Assembly (NCBI GenBank): GCA_027475525.1
Contig: JAMWFC010000051.1
Location: 558,001 to 622,000 of the forward strand
Origin: Macrolepiota albuminosa
Taxonomy: Eukaryota > Basidiomycota > Agaricomycetes > Agaricales > Agaricaceae
Reading direction: 5' to 3'
Length of the DNA: 64,000 nt
A program made the translations under genes and the position numbers. The notes under the pieces are model-generated. The model saw only the letters and a program-made list of their open reading frames with translations, had not been told where the DNA came from and searched no databases. The stretch's first letter is position 1, and each line of letters opens with the position of its first letter. Below are positions 31,922-43,142 of this stretch, one piece after another.

Positions 31922-33639
31922 TCACGACATCTCTACATCCTGATCTACAGCATTATGTGGCACACCCCTCACGACTGAATTAACGAGTTCTCTTCTAATC
32001 TCAGGACTTATCTGCGGGTGAGAGGTAGCGCGTATAACGTCCAGCAATGCGTCTTTTTGGTCTGGTGTCAAATCTGACGCATATCTGACAACAGCACCGT
32101 CAGAAGAGCATGTACGACAAGGCATGATGGAGCTGACCTTTGTGCAAAGACAAGAAGGCTTTGATGCCACAGCACGGGTAGCTTTTCAGCTTCACCACGT
32201 GTTTTGGCCTTGTAGCTGTTCGAGAGACGTATGAAGTGGAACACAAGGGCATCAACGACTTTGTACGGCAGTTCGAACTTTTTGTCGATCAAAACTCGGA
32301 TAAAGAGGGAATTTGGGCCTGTCCAAATAGTTCAGGTAACGAAAGAAGTAAGTGAAACAAACTCCCGTACCCGAGTAATCCATTTCAGCGATGCGGAGAA
32401 GTGCAGCAGAGGCGTGAAGGACGGGAACTTTAGTTTTAGCAAGGACAGAAGCCACGATGGCAGCTTCCTTTAGGGAGCATGATTGCTGCAAAACGATCTA
32501 TCAGACTTTACAGTTTCCAAACAACATAACGGATGCTCACATCCAGCATCGGGAATATTATGCCCTTGAAGAATGCGCCTGGCTTATACAGAGCTCGTTT
32601 CAAGCATTCGTAGTAATGAACGTTAAGCTTTTTGTTACTGCGAATATCTTCACGAATGGCATCGAGAAGAACGACACTCAAGAACAACTGCGCTTGCTGA
32701 GGCTTCATGGTAGATATGAATATCCTAGTGGCTGCACGACAGGCGTGAGGAGACCAGTTTTCAGGGCTTGTGAGAGCAAGCATGCGCGCCCAAGCAGGAA
32801 GTGTGGGTATAACTTTGAAAAGCTTCGGGAGGGGACCAGAGGTGTATTTGTGAAGGAACATGCCTAGTCTAATACCGGTCAGTAGTTTTGTCATAGAACG
32901 AGGATACACCGACTTTTTGTAGGTTTCCACTACTTTTGGATCGAGGCCAAGTGCTGGATCTGGCTTTTCGTGGTCTGAATGGAAATCAATGAAGTTTCCA
33001 AGGACAGATGGACGAAGATAATCACCTTGTTGTACCTTTTGTATTACCGCAGCGCCACCGGTTTCACCTTCTTCAATTTTTGAGAAAATTATGTCTGCGA
33101 GCGTTCGCCTTTCTCCAGAATTCGGAGGAAGAAGTGCATCCAAGGCGTCCAAATCACCAGCATCTATTTCCTAGACCTAGCATGAATGCCAAATCGTACA
33201 TGCCATGAAATAACACCCACGAGTGTTTCCTCTACGTCGTCATCCATATCAGACAGGTCTTCATCGTCTTCATCGTCTTCGTCTTCGTCGTCTTCACCCC
33301 GCATTGCATGAACTTGCAATCTCGAGGTGGACGCGACGACCGGCTCGTCTTCAGGCATCTCCAGTTCATCCTGCTGGGCGCGGGCTAGTTCAAAGATCCG
33401 TTTGGATGTTTTCGGGTCCAGAATGACCTATCGGACGCGATTAATTGCGAGACTGACACGACATGATGCTTGCTTGGATCACTCGCCTCCGAGTCCTCGA
33501 CGTTGCCTGAACCATTTTTCTGCTTTTTGCGCTTTCCTGGCTGTGAGATACGACCATACCTTGCATGAGTCTCGTCCTCGTTGAGTTGGGTGAGGAGAGG
33601 GTCGTGTCTAGCCCTGGAGGACTTTGATGCTCGAGGCAT
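31922..33639 (-). CDS. ENP1: bystin, ribosome-biogenesis factor Enp1
   Basis: Seven exons, 33487-33639, 33221-33427, 32914-33170, 32541-32868, 32371-32485, 32138-32318 and 31922-32084, sum to 1404 nt (467 residues), in frame throughout. The protein begins [19 protein letters not shown], has a nuclear-type basic stretch (GKRKKQKN) and a long acidic run ([13 protein letters not shown]). Then comes the bystin domain: [118 protein letters not shown], and [15 protein letters not shown]. Enp1 is needed for 18S rRNA processing and 40S pre-ribosome export, acting in nucleolus and nucleus. Intron 1 (33428-33486) starts with GCGAGT instead of GT, a GC-AG intron; no GT donor nearby keeps the frame. Gene start lies 160 bp from the divergent UXS1 gene. 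Confidence 0.95.
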
Positions 33640-33799
33640 GAGTGGAGGTTGATCGAGCAGAAAAAATCCGGAAGTAGATCGGAAACCGGAAATCGGCAGT
33701 TATTACTTCGCAGCTCGGCTGTGGACTATAAATAAATGAGTGAGCGCTGGGTCATAAGCTTGGATTCGTTTCGTTTCCTCCTTCTCTCTTACCACAACC
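33640..33799. promoter_or_regulatory. bidirectional promoter of ENP1 and UXS1
   Basis: A 160-bp gap separates two divergent start codons. It contains CT-rich runs just upstream of UXS1 (around 33777-33790) and a TATAAATAAATG-like stretch near 33728, both usual near fungal transcription starts. Confidence 0.5.
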
Positions 33800-35378
33800 A
33801 TGTCCCATTCTCCCGTCAGTTCTACCGCCAGCGCGGCCTTACTCCCTCATTGTTCTTCTGCTCATGTTCCTCTCAACCAGATCACCACTCTCGATAAGAA
33901 CGGTCAAGAAATAACCACCGTGGGCTTCAATCGGTTTGGCTTCGACAGCGAGGTCCCTCTCGACGTTCTTCGTTCTCTCTATCTTCGCTCTCACTATGTT
34001 CTCACTACTAACAACCTCGACGACGTTAACGATCTCGATTCAGGAGCTGCTGAAACCCAGCATGCCAAGTTCCTCCAGGGACATGCCGCGTACCAGTCAA
34101 AGTCAATTTTCCACCCCGACACCCAGTCAATTTCCTATACGACATTGTCGCGATTCCCGCCTGTCAAACTTCTGCCACCGAGCCAACGAAAACGTATATT
34201 GGTCACTGGTGGCGCCGGCTTTGTCGGATCTCATCTTGTCGACCGTTTGATGCTTCTTGGACATGAAGTAACCGTCCTCGACAATTTCTTCACTGGTTCA
34301 AAAACGACCGTTAGCCATTGGATCGGACATCCCAATTTTGAAATGGTTCGTCATGATGTCGTCGAGCCTTTCATGATTGAATGCGATCGTGCGTGCCTCA
34401 ATCAATCAAGCCCTCGCTGTTTTCTTAACGGTCGTTAGAAATCTACCACCTTGCTTGTCCCGCCTCGCCACCGCATTACCAGTTCAACGCTGTCAAGACC
34501 ATAAAGACATCTTTCATGGGAACTCTGAACATGCTAGGTCTTGCGAAACGCACAAAAGCGCGTTTCTTAATTAGCAGTACATCTGGTAAGCAATGATCTC
34601 CTTCCCCATTTGGATATATACACCGATAGACGGAACATTCCAGAGGTCTATGGCGATCCTGAAGTCCATCCTCAAACCGAGGATTAGTGCGTGTTCCTAC
34701 CATCTATCCACTAACGTCTCTTGATGGTGTATCAAGTTGGGGACATGTCAACCCTATTGGGCCGAGAGCGTGTTATGATGAAGGAAAGCGTGTCGCTGAG
34801 ACACTAACGTACGGGTTTCAAAGGCAGGACGGCGTTGACGTACGTGTCGCCCGTATCTTCAATACCTACGGCCCTCGGAGTAAGTATCTCCTGTATGGAT
34901 AACTACTGTGCCTCATCACTCACCCCCCCTTTACAAAGTGAACCCCTATGACGGACGCGTTGTTTCTAATTTTATTGTGCAAGCACTCAAAGGTGAAGAC
35001 ATGACAGTTTATGGTGATGGGACGCAGACACGTTCCTTCCAATATGTTCACGATCTGATCGATGGCCTAATCGCATTGATGAATTCGAACGAAACACGCC
35101 CTGTAAACATTGGCAACGGCGACGAATTTACAATCGGGGAATTTGCGGAGCTCGTGCGGGATATCGTGGAAAAAGTCCAGGATCAGGACGGGGACATCCG
35201 CACTCGCCGTGTCAATATTGTATACAAAGAAATGCCAACTGACGACCCACAGAAGAGGCGACCTGATACCACGCGTGCCAAGGAGTCTCTTGAATGGCAG
35301 CCAAGGTGGACTGTTCGCATGGGACTCGAAGAAATGGTCAGGTACTACAAGGCCAAGATGGCAGAAGGCAGCATTTAG
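33800..35378 (+). CDS. UXS1: UDP-glucuronate decarboxylase (UDP-xylose synthase)
   Basis: Five exons, 33800-34388, 34439-34585, 34644-34686, 34737-34879 and 34939-35378, sum to 1362 nt (453 residues). After an N-terminal extension of about 130 residues without a clear membrane anchor, the short-chain dehydrogenase fold begins: [18 protein letters not shown] (NAD-binding GxxGxxG), [37 protein letters not shown], then YDEGKRVAE carrying the catalytic Tyr-x-x-x-Lys, [37 protein letters not shown] and [16 protein letters not shown]. The enzyme converts UDP-glucuronate to UDP-xylose, the xylose donor for capsule or cell-wall glycans in basidiomycetes. All introns are GT-AG and short (50-59 nt). 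Confidence 0.96.
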
Positions 35379-35874
35379 ATTGTATACAGCCATTTTCATC
35401 CATCCATCACATAGACGTATCGGTTTGCATTTTCAATGCCCTTCTACACTAGATTCAGTTAGTACCAATATGATTGTTCGTATCCGCTTCTGGAGCTTCC
35501 GAAGCTCTTGTATAATCAATATATATAGATTGACAAACCTGGTATTATATAACACTTGCTCTCTGGACCAAATTATTCTCCATAGAGATCAATCTGTCTC
35601 GGACTAATAATGGGCTAGTGAAAGGTTACCGTATAGGGCTCCATTTCAGTAATCAAAGCGTGGGTGGCTTCAAGCTCCTGTCGATACAAGTTTCAATGAT
35701 GACACTTTCAGGTTCGCGTTGAATGGTAACGAAACGAACGCAAGCCAGGTACAAGTAAATAATCATTTGCGGAGAAATGTGAGTATATCAAGTATGAAAT
35801 CCAAATACAGATTATCCACGGCGCGCAGCAGAAAATAGCGGTAATATCATACTATATAGGGCGGGTATTTATCA
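35379..35874. other. convergent intergenic region
   Basis: This lies between the UXS1 stop and the stop of the alpha/beta hydrolase gene. It holds 3' sequences only; no other feature was recognised. Confidence 0.5.
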
Positions 35875-37940
35875 TTATGCGATGAATTGTTGTAGATGAG
35901 TCGACGACGTCGTTGTAGTGACAACTCTAGCCATCGAACCCTTGATGACCTGTTTGTCCGCGACACTGTGATTGAAAGCCAGACGCCGCAACTTTGATTC
36001 AGCTGGTCGGTCTTGTGGTGAAAGTGGCTTTTTCTCATTTTCTTTTGGGCGTTCAACCAGAAGGAAGCTATTCCCTGTAGCTTGGTGAGTTTTCAATCCA
36101 TCCGACGACAGTCAAGGTAAATTACTTACCTGCAATGGATAAGCCATTTTCCTCGCTCGTGAACCAATGCTCCGTCCTTCTATCAGAATACCTAACGGTC
36201 GAATAAGCTTCTGGTCGTGATATTATATCGTGAGGTCATGGAGAAACCCACCTCCTTAGAGGGCGGCCATCAAGACCCAGAGGAGAGAACGCGGTAAAGA
36301 TTCCTTTGCGATATCGTTTGAGGTTCTCTGACTGCTTGTGGATGATGCCCTGGGAAAGGCAGCAAAATGATAATGATGATGATGGATCTCGGGTAGCAAT
36401 GGCGGGATCTCCCATCAGCTCTGCCAACTTGCCTAGTGCAGTCTTCATTCGTTCCATGCGGTCAGGGACTGGAGAGGTCAGATCCGAGCCCACGTGCGGT
36501 AGTCTCGAAAGAAAATTGATGAAAACTTTGTGCAATAGTGAAGCGTTCTGTGGGACAATGCTCAAGCTACTCGTACCACCTAGGAATGTGGTCAACATGG
36601 TATTGAAGTGGGATTAATGAAGTAACCTTTAATTGTATAGGTGAAGGCCCCGCCCTCAGCATTTACTAGCTGCGATGCTAACCTCTCTGCATATTTTCTT
36701 GGACATGTTTCATTGAATTCACCCTGCCAAGAAATTACCTAGGTCAGATGGACAGTACAACGAAACACTATCACCAACGTGTATAAGGAGAACAGGCTGT
36801 TTGATGCTCGCAAGGGCATCGTTACGTAGCGGTTTTCGCTGTCAAGAAGAGTGAGTGAACATAAGATGGAGCAGAGCGATAACATATACGTTGATGTGGA
36901 CTGCCTGCATCTCTGCAAGACGCAACATTCGCACCGGGGGTATATTTGTTTCCCAGTAAGCAATAAGCTATAGAACTCCTCAGCTAAACAAAGATGAAAG
37001 GTACCTAGCTCCACGGGTATATTTGTTTCCCAGTAAGCAATAAGCTATAGAACTCCTCAGCTAAACAAAGATGAAAGGTACCTAGCTCCACGACCTCATC
37101 TTGCAGATCTGGATCACAATTCTGAAAAAAAATGTTAGCATACTCCAGAGTCGAACGTTCTCAATCTACCTTGCCAACAATAAATCCAACGGCCTCCTTC
37201 GCAACATGTTCGAATGTTTCCAAATCATCTGCATGTCGCCAACTATACAATAGCTCATCGTAGGCAGTATGCACCCAGTCAAGTCTACACATGTCATGTA
37301 ACACTTGTTATCGAGTCAATTGTATAGACGCACTCGTTGGGCGCTGGGACATTGCAAAGCGTAAGGCTCAAGCAGAGTTCGGGAAATCTGACAAGACGTG
37401 TTATCATTTTGAGGCGATTAGATATGCGATCATGAAAGAACACGCACAAGACAGCAAAGCGTAGAGCACAATTGATCGAAATACTGTCAATAGCTAGGAT
37501 ATGACAAGGAGGTAGATGACGCACAAGACAGCAAAGCGTAGAGCACAATTGATCGAAATACTGTCAATAGCTAGGATATGACAAGGAGGTAGATGAGTAT
37601 CTATTCGCGTTAAGTATCCAGATCATCGTACACATGAAGCTCTGCCCACCTGGTGACACATTGCTAGATCTGCCGTGTCCACCCAGCTATCATGTCGTCC
37701 AGTTGGTCTCGAGGACGACTTTCCGCACGTTCGCAAATCAAAAGCCACCATGTTGAATCTCGAAGTCAACCGTGGGTCTCCAAACTGTAACGAAAGCCAT
37801 GACGAATCGAGAAACAAAGGATGCAAAATTATGACGCATGGCTTATCCGGGTTAAATCCACCAACATTGGCGTGAGGAGCATTCGTGGTATAGAAAATGG
37901 ATGCATAATCGTCCGCGCAGTATAAATCAACGTAGGGCAT
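35875..37940 (-). CDS. alpha/beta hydrolase fold protein
   Basis: A minus-strand multi-exon gene. The first exon (start at 37940, or 37958 if the upstream Met is used) encodes MPYVDLYCADDYASIFYTT, PCVIILHPLFLDSSWL, FNMVAFDLRTCGKS and DSWVDTADLAMCHQ, the usual strand and helix pattern of alpha/beta hydrolases. Later exons give LPPCHILAIDSISINCALRF, FPELCLSLTLCNVPAP, ALASIKQPVLLIHGEFNETC and FINFLSRLPH. The last exon carries a basic C-terminal tail ending TTSSTHLQQFIA. The expected nucleophile elbow reads AIDSISI, lacking a clean G-x-S-x-G, so activity is uncertain. Similar proteins are widespread in Agaricomycetes; the substrate is unknown. Two 77-bp duplications (36938-37091, 37442-37595) fall inside the gene and disturb exon boundaries; one boundary near 37.6 kb could not be resolved. 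Confidence 0.72.
36938..37092. repeat. 77-bp period tandem duplication (36938-37014, 37015-37091)
   Basis: Two perfect copies inside the hydrolase gene. Confidence 0.9.
37442..37596. repeat. 77-bp period tandem duplication (37442-37518, 37519-37595)
   Basis: Two perfect copies overlap the exon encoding LAIDSISINCALRF. Confidence 0.9.
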
Positions 37941-37958
37941 GACAAAAGTTATGTTCAA

Positions 37959-38366
37959 CTTGAAAAGCTGACACGGTGGATATAAGGATGAAACATTAGG
38001 CGTCGAGTTAATCCATAGTTGAATATATGAGAGACAAAAGATCTCGATACGATTACATCAGCAACATTCGCATCATGTCGTCAGGGTTCGCGACAATGCG
38101 GCGAAGTCTCAGGGGTCGATCATGCACTTTTCCTTTTTTTTTCAACGTTGGAAAGAACCAATCATTCACGTCAGTCATAAAGCGTTAAAAATTGTGAAAA
38201 GCCAAGGGGACGTGAGCAGCAACCATCAACGAGAGCCGAGAAAAATGCATAGTAGGTGTGTCCAGGCCTAGGGTCGCGCACTTGCGACCCTGATATATTT
38301 GTGTGCGTTTTTTTTTGGCAAGGTTGATTTTAAAAAACATGAGCAACCGTGGATGTCGCCGTGCGT
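37959..38366. other. intergenic region
   Basis: This holds the promoter of the hydrolase gene and the 3' end of the next minus-strand gene. No other feature was recognised. Confidence 0.45.
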
Positions 38367-39387
38367 TCAAGTTCGCAAAATGCCCTCCAAGACGTCCATA
38401 ATTCGTTGTTGTCGCTGTTGCAATGTTCAGGACATCGTGTTGACCCAAGAATTTGATTGAAATACCTCACGGTCTGCTGATTGTGAAGTCGGATACATAG
38501 CTGGTACCTTGTGCTCAGATAGAATGGCTTGCTGCTTTGAAATAAGCGCGTCCCAAGCAGCTAAGACCCGTTCACGATCAAACTTTTCGAGTGCTTTATT
38601 CAGACCGTCTTGAAGCATCTGCATTACATGTAAGTACATCATAATCAGGGAGGTGCGATGCCAAACGTCAGCTTCATGTTTGGATAAACCAGAATCTCCT
38701 ATCATAGTTGACCTACACACTTGTGTTAAGCGATGTTTCCCAGCAAAGCTCAAGGGAAACATACTTTGTTATAGCCACTTTGACTTTGTCTTCAAACTTT
38801 TTGATAATGTTGCGCCTGTCTTCCCACAACTGCCGTTCAAGATCCTCTTGTTCATTCTTGAGCTGATGAGTAATGGAGTTCGATGCTCTTTGGACACAGC
38901 ACCAGGCGATGATTAAAACGCACCTGAGTGATGGCGGCTACGAACTCAGGATTGTCAGCAAGTTTTGCGATGTAGGGCAAGGCTTGCTGGAATGTGAGAG
39001 ATTTTGGGTCCCGGACCTGCTGGACCGATGGGGCTGGAGGTGGCAAGACGGACTGCGGGGGCGTAGGATGATTGGTCACGGTGTCAATAGGAGTCGCATG
39101 AGGGTCCCATGAGGCTGATGAGGACCGCAACTGAGAAAGCAGGGCTGCAACAGAACCGCCAGGTGCAGGTGCATTGGAGCTAGAGGCGCTTGGGGCTGGT
39201 GCATCTTCAGTCGTTGACACACTTGACTGGTCCTTTTGTGTCTGCAAATCTATCACATCTTTCCACGCCTGGGAGACACGCAGTTGGTCAAGAAGTGCCT
39301 TGACACCTGCCGAGTCCTACAAAAAATAAGTTACACGACAAAAGCTGAAATCGATTCAATGAATACGTTGATATTTGTAGAGCTCAT
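38367..39387 (-). CDS. conserved basidiomycete coiled-coil protein, function unknown
   Basis: Six exons, 39367-39387, 38924-39316, 38765-38862, 38667-38712, 38466-38618 and 38367-38414, sum to 759 nt (252 residues), in frame with GT-AG introns. The N-terminus (MSSTNINDSAGVKALLDQL) leads to a Ser/Ala/Pro-rich linker, then FQQALPYIAKLADNPEFV, a charged helix (NEQEDLERQLWEDRR) likely to form a coiled coil, SKHEADMLQDGLNKALEKF, VLAAWDALISKQQAILS, and a C-terminal RQQRIMDVLEGIL. I recognise the overall pattern from uncharacterised Agaricomycete proteins but know no function. No membrane or signal sequence is seen. Confidence 0.7.
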
Positions 39388-39604
39388 GACTTGCTCGAGC
39401 TCAGGGATTAGGATACAGGAAATCCATTGCCAATGATGGTATGAACGTGGTCCTCGAGTGGCCTTCCCAATCAAGATTTCAGTTAGCAAAATTAATTTTT
39501 TTAAAAAATGATACTGGTCGACTCTGTCCATACCTGCCTGCCTGCCATAACCCATCATTGACTAGAACCATAGATCTTGGCTCCCACCAAACTCGTTGGG
39601 ACGT

Positions 39605-39758
39605 AAAATCAGAATCCAACCGTATTCCATAAATCATACTTAGCACTCTCATAATCTGTAATGATACTAAAAATAGATATAAAAATCAGAATCCAACCGT
39701 ATTCCATAAATCATACTTAGCACTCTCATAATCTGTAATGATACTAAAAATAGATATA
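39605..39758. repeat. 77-bp tandem duplication (39605-39681, 39682-39758)
   Basis: Two perfect adjacent copies in non-coding DNA. Confidence 0.95.
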
Positions 39759-40773
39759 TTTTGGTTAATTTTTGTGCCGATCGTAACGATAAAACAAAAA
39801 CACAATAGTCGAAAACATGAGCCAGTTGCTGTCAATCAAATAATCCAGCTTCCAAGTCCTCTGGTAACACTCTTCTGATGAAACCTCTGGAGACACTAAA
39901 CGCTCACCTTGCTAGCCTTCAGAGACAAATCAAAGCATGACAGGATGCTCTCATACAACGCATCAATGCAAAGGAGTATATCTGGGGCAGACGAGCACTG
40001 GCTAGACAATGATGTGGCTGATGGAGAAAAAACCCTTGAACTGCATCAAAAGTGAACAGGCTAGGGAAGTGAACGATGACGTTGAAGATCGATCTTGATA
40101 GCTTCCCGCCCGTGAAACTCTTAAAGCTGCTTCAACACTCCAGACTTGCACGGCGGACATGAACAAACCCTTTGTGCGTGAGTTGGGGCTATTCTAGCTA
40201 AATTTGGTCGCCAGACACGCCTTGATGAGTTCAAATCCTTCAGCCTAACTGCTGTTACAGATTGTTTTTTTTGTATCCCATACTGCCATATCTGTGAAAA
40301 CAGCATGCATGATGATAGCACATCGGTTTGAGCTTCCACCGACATCGGATTTATGACAGCGAATTACTTCGCGAGCAGAATGACGTATTCCAATTTAATA
40401 ATGGACTCTCCAATGTTCAGACCGAAAACAAACTTTCAAATGCGTCATTTACGGCATATGAACACACACTATCATTGCAGGACTGTCCATACGCGACTTG
40501 CATCAAAAAAAATCAAATGGACCTTTGAACTATTAATTTTTTGACATCAAGTGTAGTCTTTATGCCATTCATGGCGTTTGAACTTACTGCCGGCGGCAGA
40601 ACATGAAAGCGCTGACCGCGTGCAAATGCAACTAGGATCATATGTTCCACCGTCTACTGCTCCACATGCGTGTCACGCTACATATTTCTATGCCATATGC
40701 TTCGGTGGCCGCATTACAACAAAAATGGAATGAGAGCTACGAATCTGTATATCCATCGGGATATACGAAACGC

Positions 40774-40928
40774 AGTGATTCGACATCCATCTCGCTCCCA
40801 TTCACACCCTTTTTGACACAGTAAAGGATGCATCCAACATAAAATGTTAAAGTGATTCGACATCCATCTCGCTCCCATTCACACCCTTTTTGACACAGTA
40901 AAGGATGCATCCAACATAAAATGTTAAA
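40774..40928. repeat. 77-bp period tandem duplication (40774-40850, 40851-40927)
   Basis: Two perfect adjacent copies in non-coding DNA. Confidence 0.95.
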
Positions 40929-41391
40929 CACTCTTGCTGACTGGGACTTGCCGCACATGAACGAAGTGGCGTACTCGGCAAACTACCTGGTTGATGCGCT
41001 CATGGTTGTCAAGGGAAACATTTTAGGTTTCTCCGCCCTGATTTTGCAGGAACGATGGACGGGTTTCTTTCGTTACGAGACGGAACATTACTCGTGTCCC
41101 GATAACCTCTACCTTCGACTGCTCCGAGAAGCTAAAAGATGTACCGCGTTGAATGACGGACTTCAAAAGGCTCCAAGTCTTTGTCAATGATAATTTTCCC
41201 TGCTGTCTAATTTGAAGGAGATCTTTGACAGCTTATGACGCTAATGCAATGCTGGCCCATTCAATTTGCGTATGTACAGCATGCAGACCAGAGTTAGATT
41301 ATACCGTCGATTCACCGTTGGACGCGGACTTCTTAAGCAACGGAACACGACATGTATACTACGGTACTCATGCTCCGACCCGAGTCCACTC

Positions 41392-41545
41392 CAACATCCG
41401 CTCCGTCGTGTCGGCCTCGGCCTCATGCTTTCTGTTGCCTGATTTCTCGCTCCACAACTTCAGCTTCGCAACATCCGCTCCGTCGTGTCGGCCTCGGCCT
41501 CATGCTTTCTGTTGCCTGATTTCTCGCTCCACAACTTCAGCTTCG
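41392..41545. repeat. 77-bp tandem duplication (41392-41468, 41469-41545)
   Basis: Two perfect adjacent copies in non-coding DNA. Confidence 0.95.
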
Positions 41546-42157
41546 ATTTGAAATCAGCACCAAAAACCAGACTTGGCTGACAGTGTCGAGAGCGAGCTGC
41601 ATTGTCGGTGACTCGACCTTTCGCCGTCTTCGGTGTCCACATAGGTCCGCATACAATACACAATTATCCACGTCACTGTTGGTCCCTGACAGCGACCGGC
41701 TACCTTCAATGACGCGGTGGCGGCAAATATGTATGTACATACAAACAGGGTGATGTTGTTCGGGAATTGCTATGTATCCCATTCCGTTTGGGTACCCGAT
41801 ACCGAAGTTGAATGGTCAGGGTAAGGGAGTTCCCAACATCCTGAGTGATGGCTCCTGCAAACTTTGTGACTCACGGATGGCGTTTCATGATGTAGATTAT
41901 ATACCTGCAAACCTTGATCTTATCTCCATCTACCATCGCCATTGTTGAGAACTTGAAAATTTTTGGCAAGTATCTATCATATTTATCATAGAATCATGCA
42001 GATGATCATATGATAGTGAACTCTTCACATCATATACCACGCGAAAGATACAAGGGCCAGCCAGATAAATAGAACAATGGCTTCATATTATCCCCAGACA
42101 GCCTTTCGTCCGCCAGCAGGTTGTTTACCGGGCTTCCTTTCCCCGAAACAAACAAGT

Positions 42158-42311
42158 TCCTGGGTACGATTACCGCGAATTTCGCTGAGCGACATAAATA
42201 ATTAATATGTTGGATAACCACCAAGATGTAGATATCCTGGGTACGATTACCGCGAATTTCGCTGAGCGACATAAATAATTAATATGTTGGATAACCACCA
42301 AGATGTAGATA
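42158..42311. repeat. 77-bp tandem duplication (42158-42234, 42235-42311)
   Basis: Two perfect adjacent copies in non-coding DNA. Confidence 0.95.
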
Positions 42312-42499
42312 CCCGTCTGTAGGATAGAACACGTTGATGTTTGGTATCGTTACATTGATAATCATGATATGGAGGAAGTAACAGTCAGTCGCTTGACAAA
42401 ACAGTTAATAGTGCACTCAAGGTCGTCGTGACTTCGGGCAAGTGACGAGATTTTAAAGTAGACGAAAACTGAGATGAGATGATGCCTCCTGATCATCTC

Positions 42500-42653
42500 A
42501 CGTGTGCCATTGTAAAGAATTAAGTGCTTTGGAAACCATCAGTCTTGTTGATGAGCAGAGACGCAGTAAGTTCACTACGTGTGCCATTGTAAAGAATTAA
42601 GTGCTTTGGAAACCATCAGTCTTGTTGATGAGCAGAGACGCAGTAAGTTCACT
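42500..42653. repeat. 77-bp tandem duplication (42500-42576, 42577-42653)
   Basis: Two perfect adjacent copies in non-coding DNA. Confidence 0.95.
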
Positions 42654-43142
42654 CGGAAAGATAACCCCAGTTGCTCAACAGAGCTGTCAGTGATCAACAT
42701 GACTGTAACCAGCCACGGTGAATACATTGTTGGACTCATAGGGTAGAAACTTTATGAGAATCCTGCAAAGGCGTGCGATCCGCTCGGCCAGGGGCAAAGT
42801 TTGCGTCACATCAGTCACCATGCAACAAGTTAGGACATTCGTCTCCGAAGCGCAGTGGTATGGAATGCTCAGTCCAAGACAGGTTGAAAATAGTTGATAG
42901 GTTGGGAATAATTGAAAAAATAGACGTTGATGGAGACTGGAGTGTGGACCAGCGGAAGATTGAAAGAATCGCTTAAGGCCAAACAGGGGCTGCACGAGGC
43001 GGATTGAGCGGATTTCCCTTGTGGGAAAGGGTCGTGGCAACCGACAGCCGAGCTTTCCCACCTCTTCATCTTCCATCTCTTTTCCCCTTTCCCCTTCCCT
43101 TCATCTTCTTCCTCCTTCCCTTTCTCCTCCACTCCCCTCGCG

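Larger units (their letters stand above)
39388..43142. other. gene-poor region with degenerate fragments and five 77-bp duplications
   Basis: No intact gene was found. At about 39840-40010 a + frame with stop codons reads like helical protein (LETLNAHLASLQRQIKA, AKEYIWGRRALARQ) and may be a decayed gene. At 40921-41190 a + open segment (ERWTGFFRYETEHYS) has no known relative. The last 60 bases before 43143 are CT-rich, as expected just upstream of the RGS gene. The many duplications mark a fragmented assembly. Confidence 0.4.
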
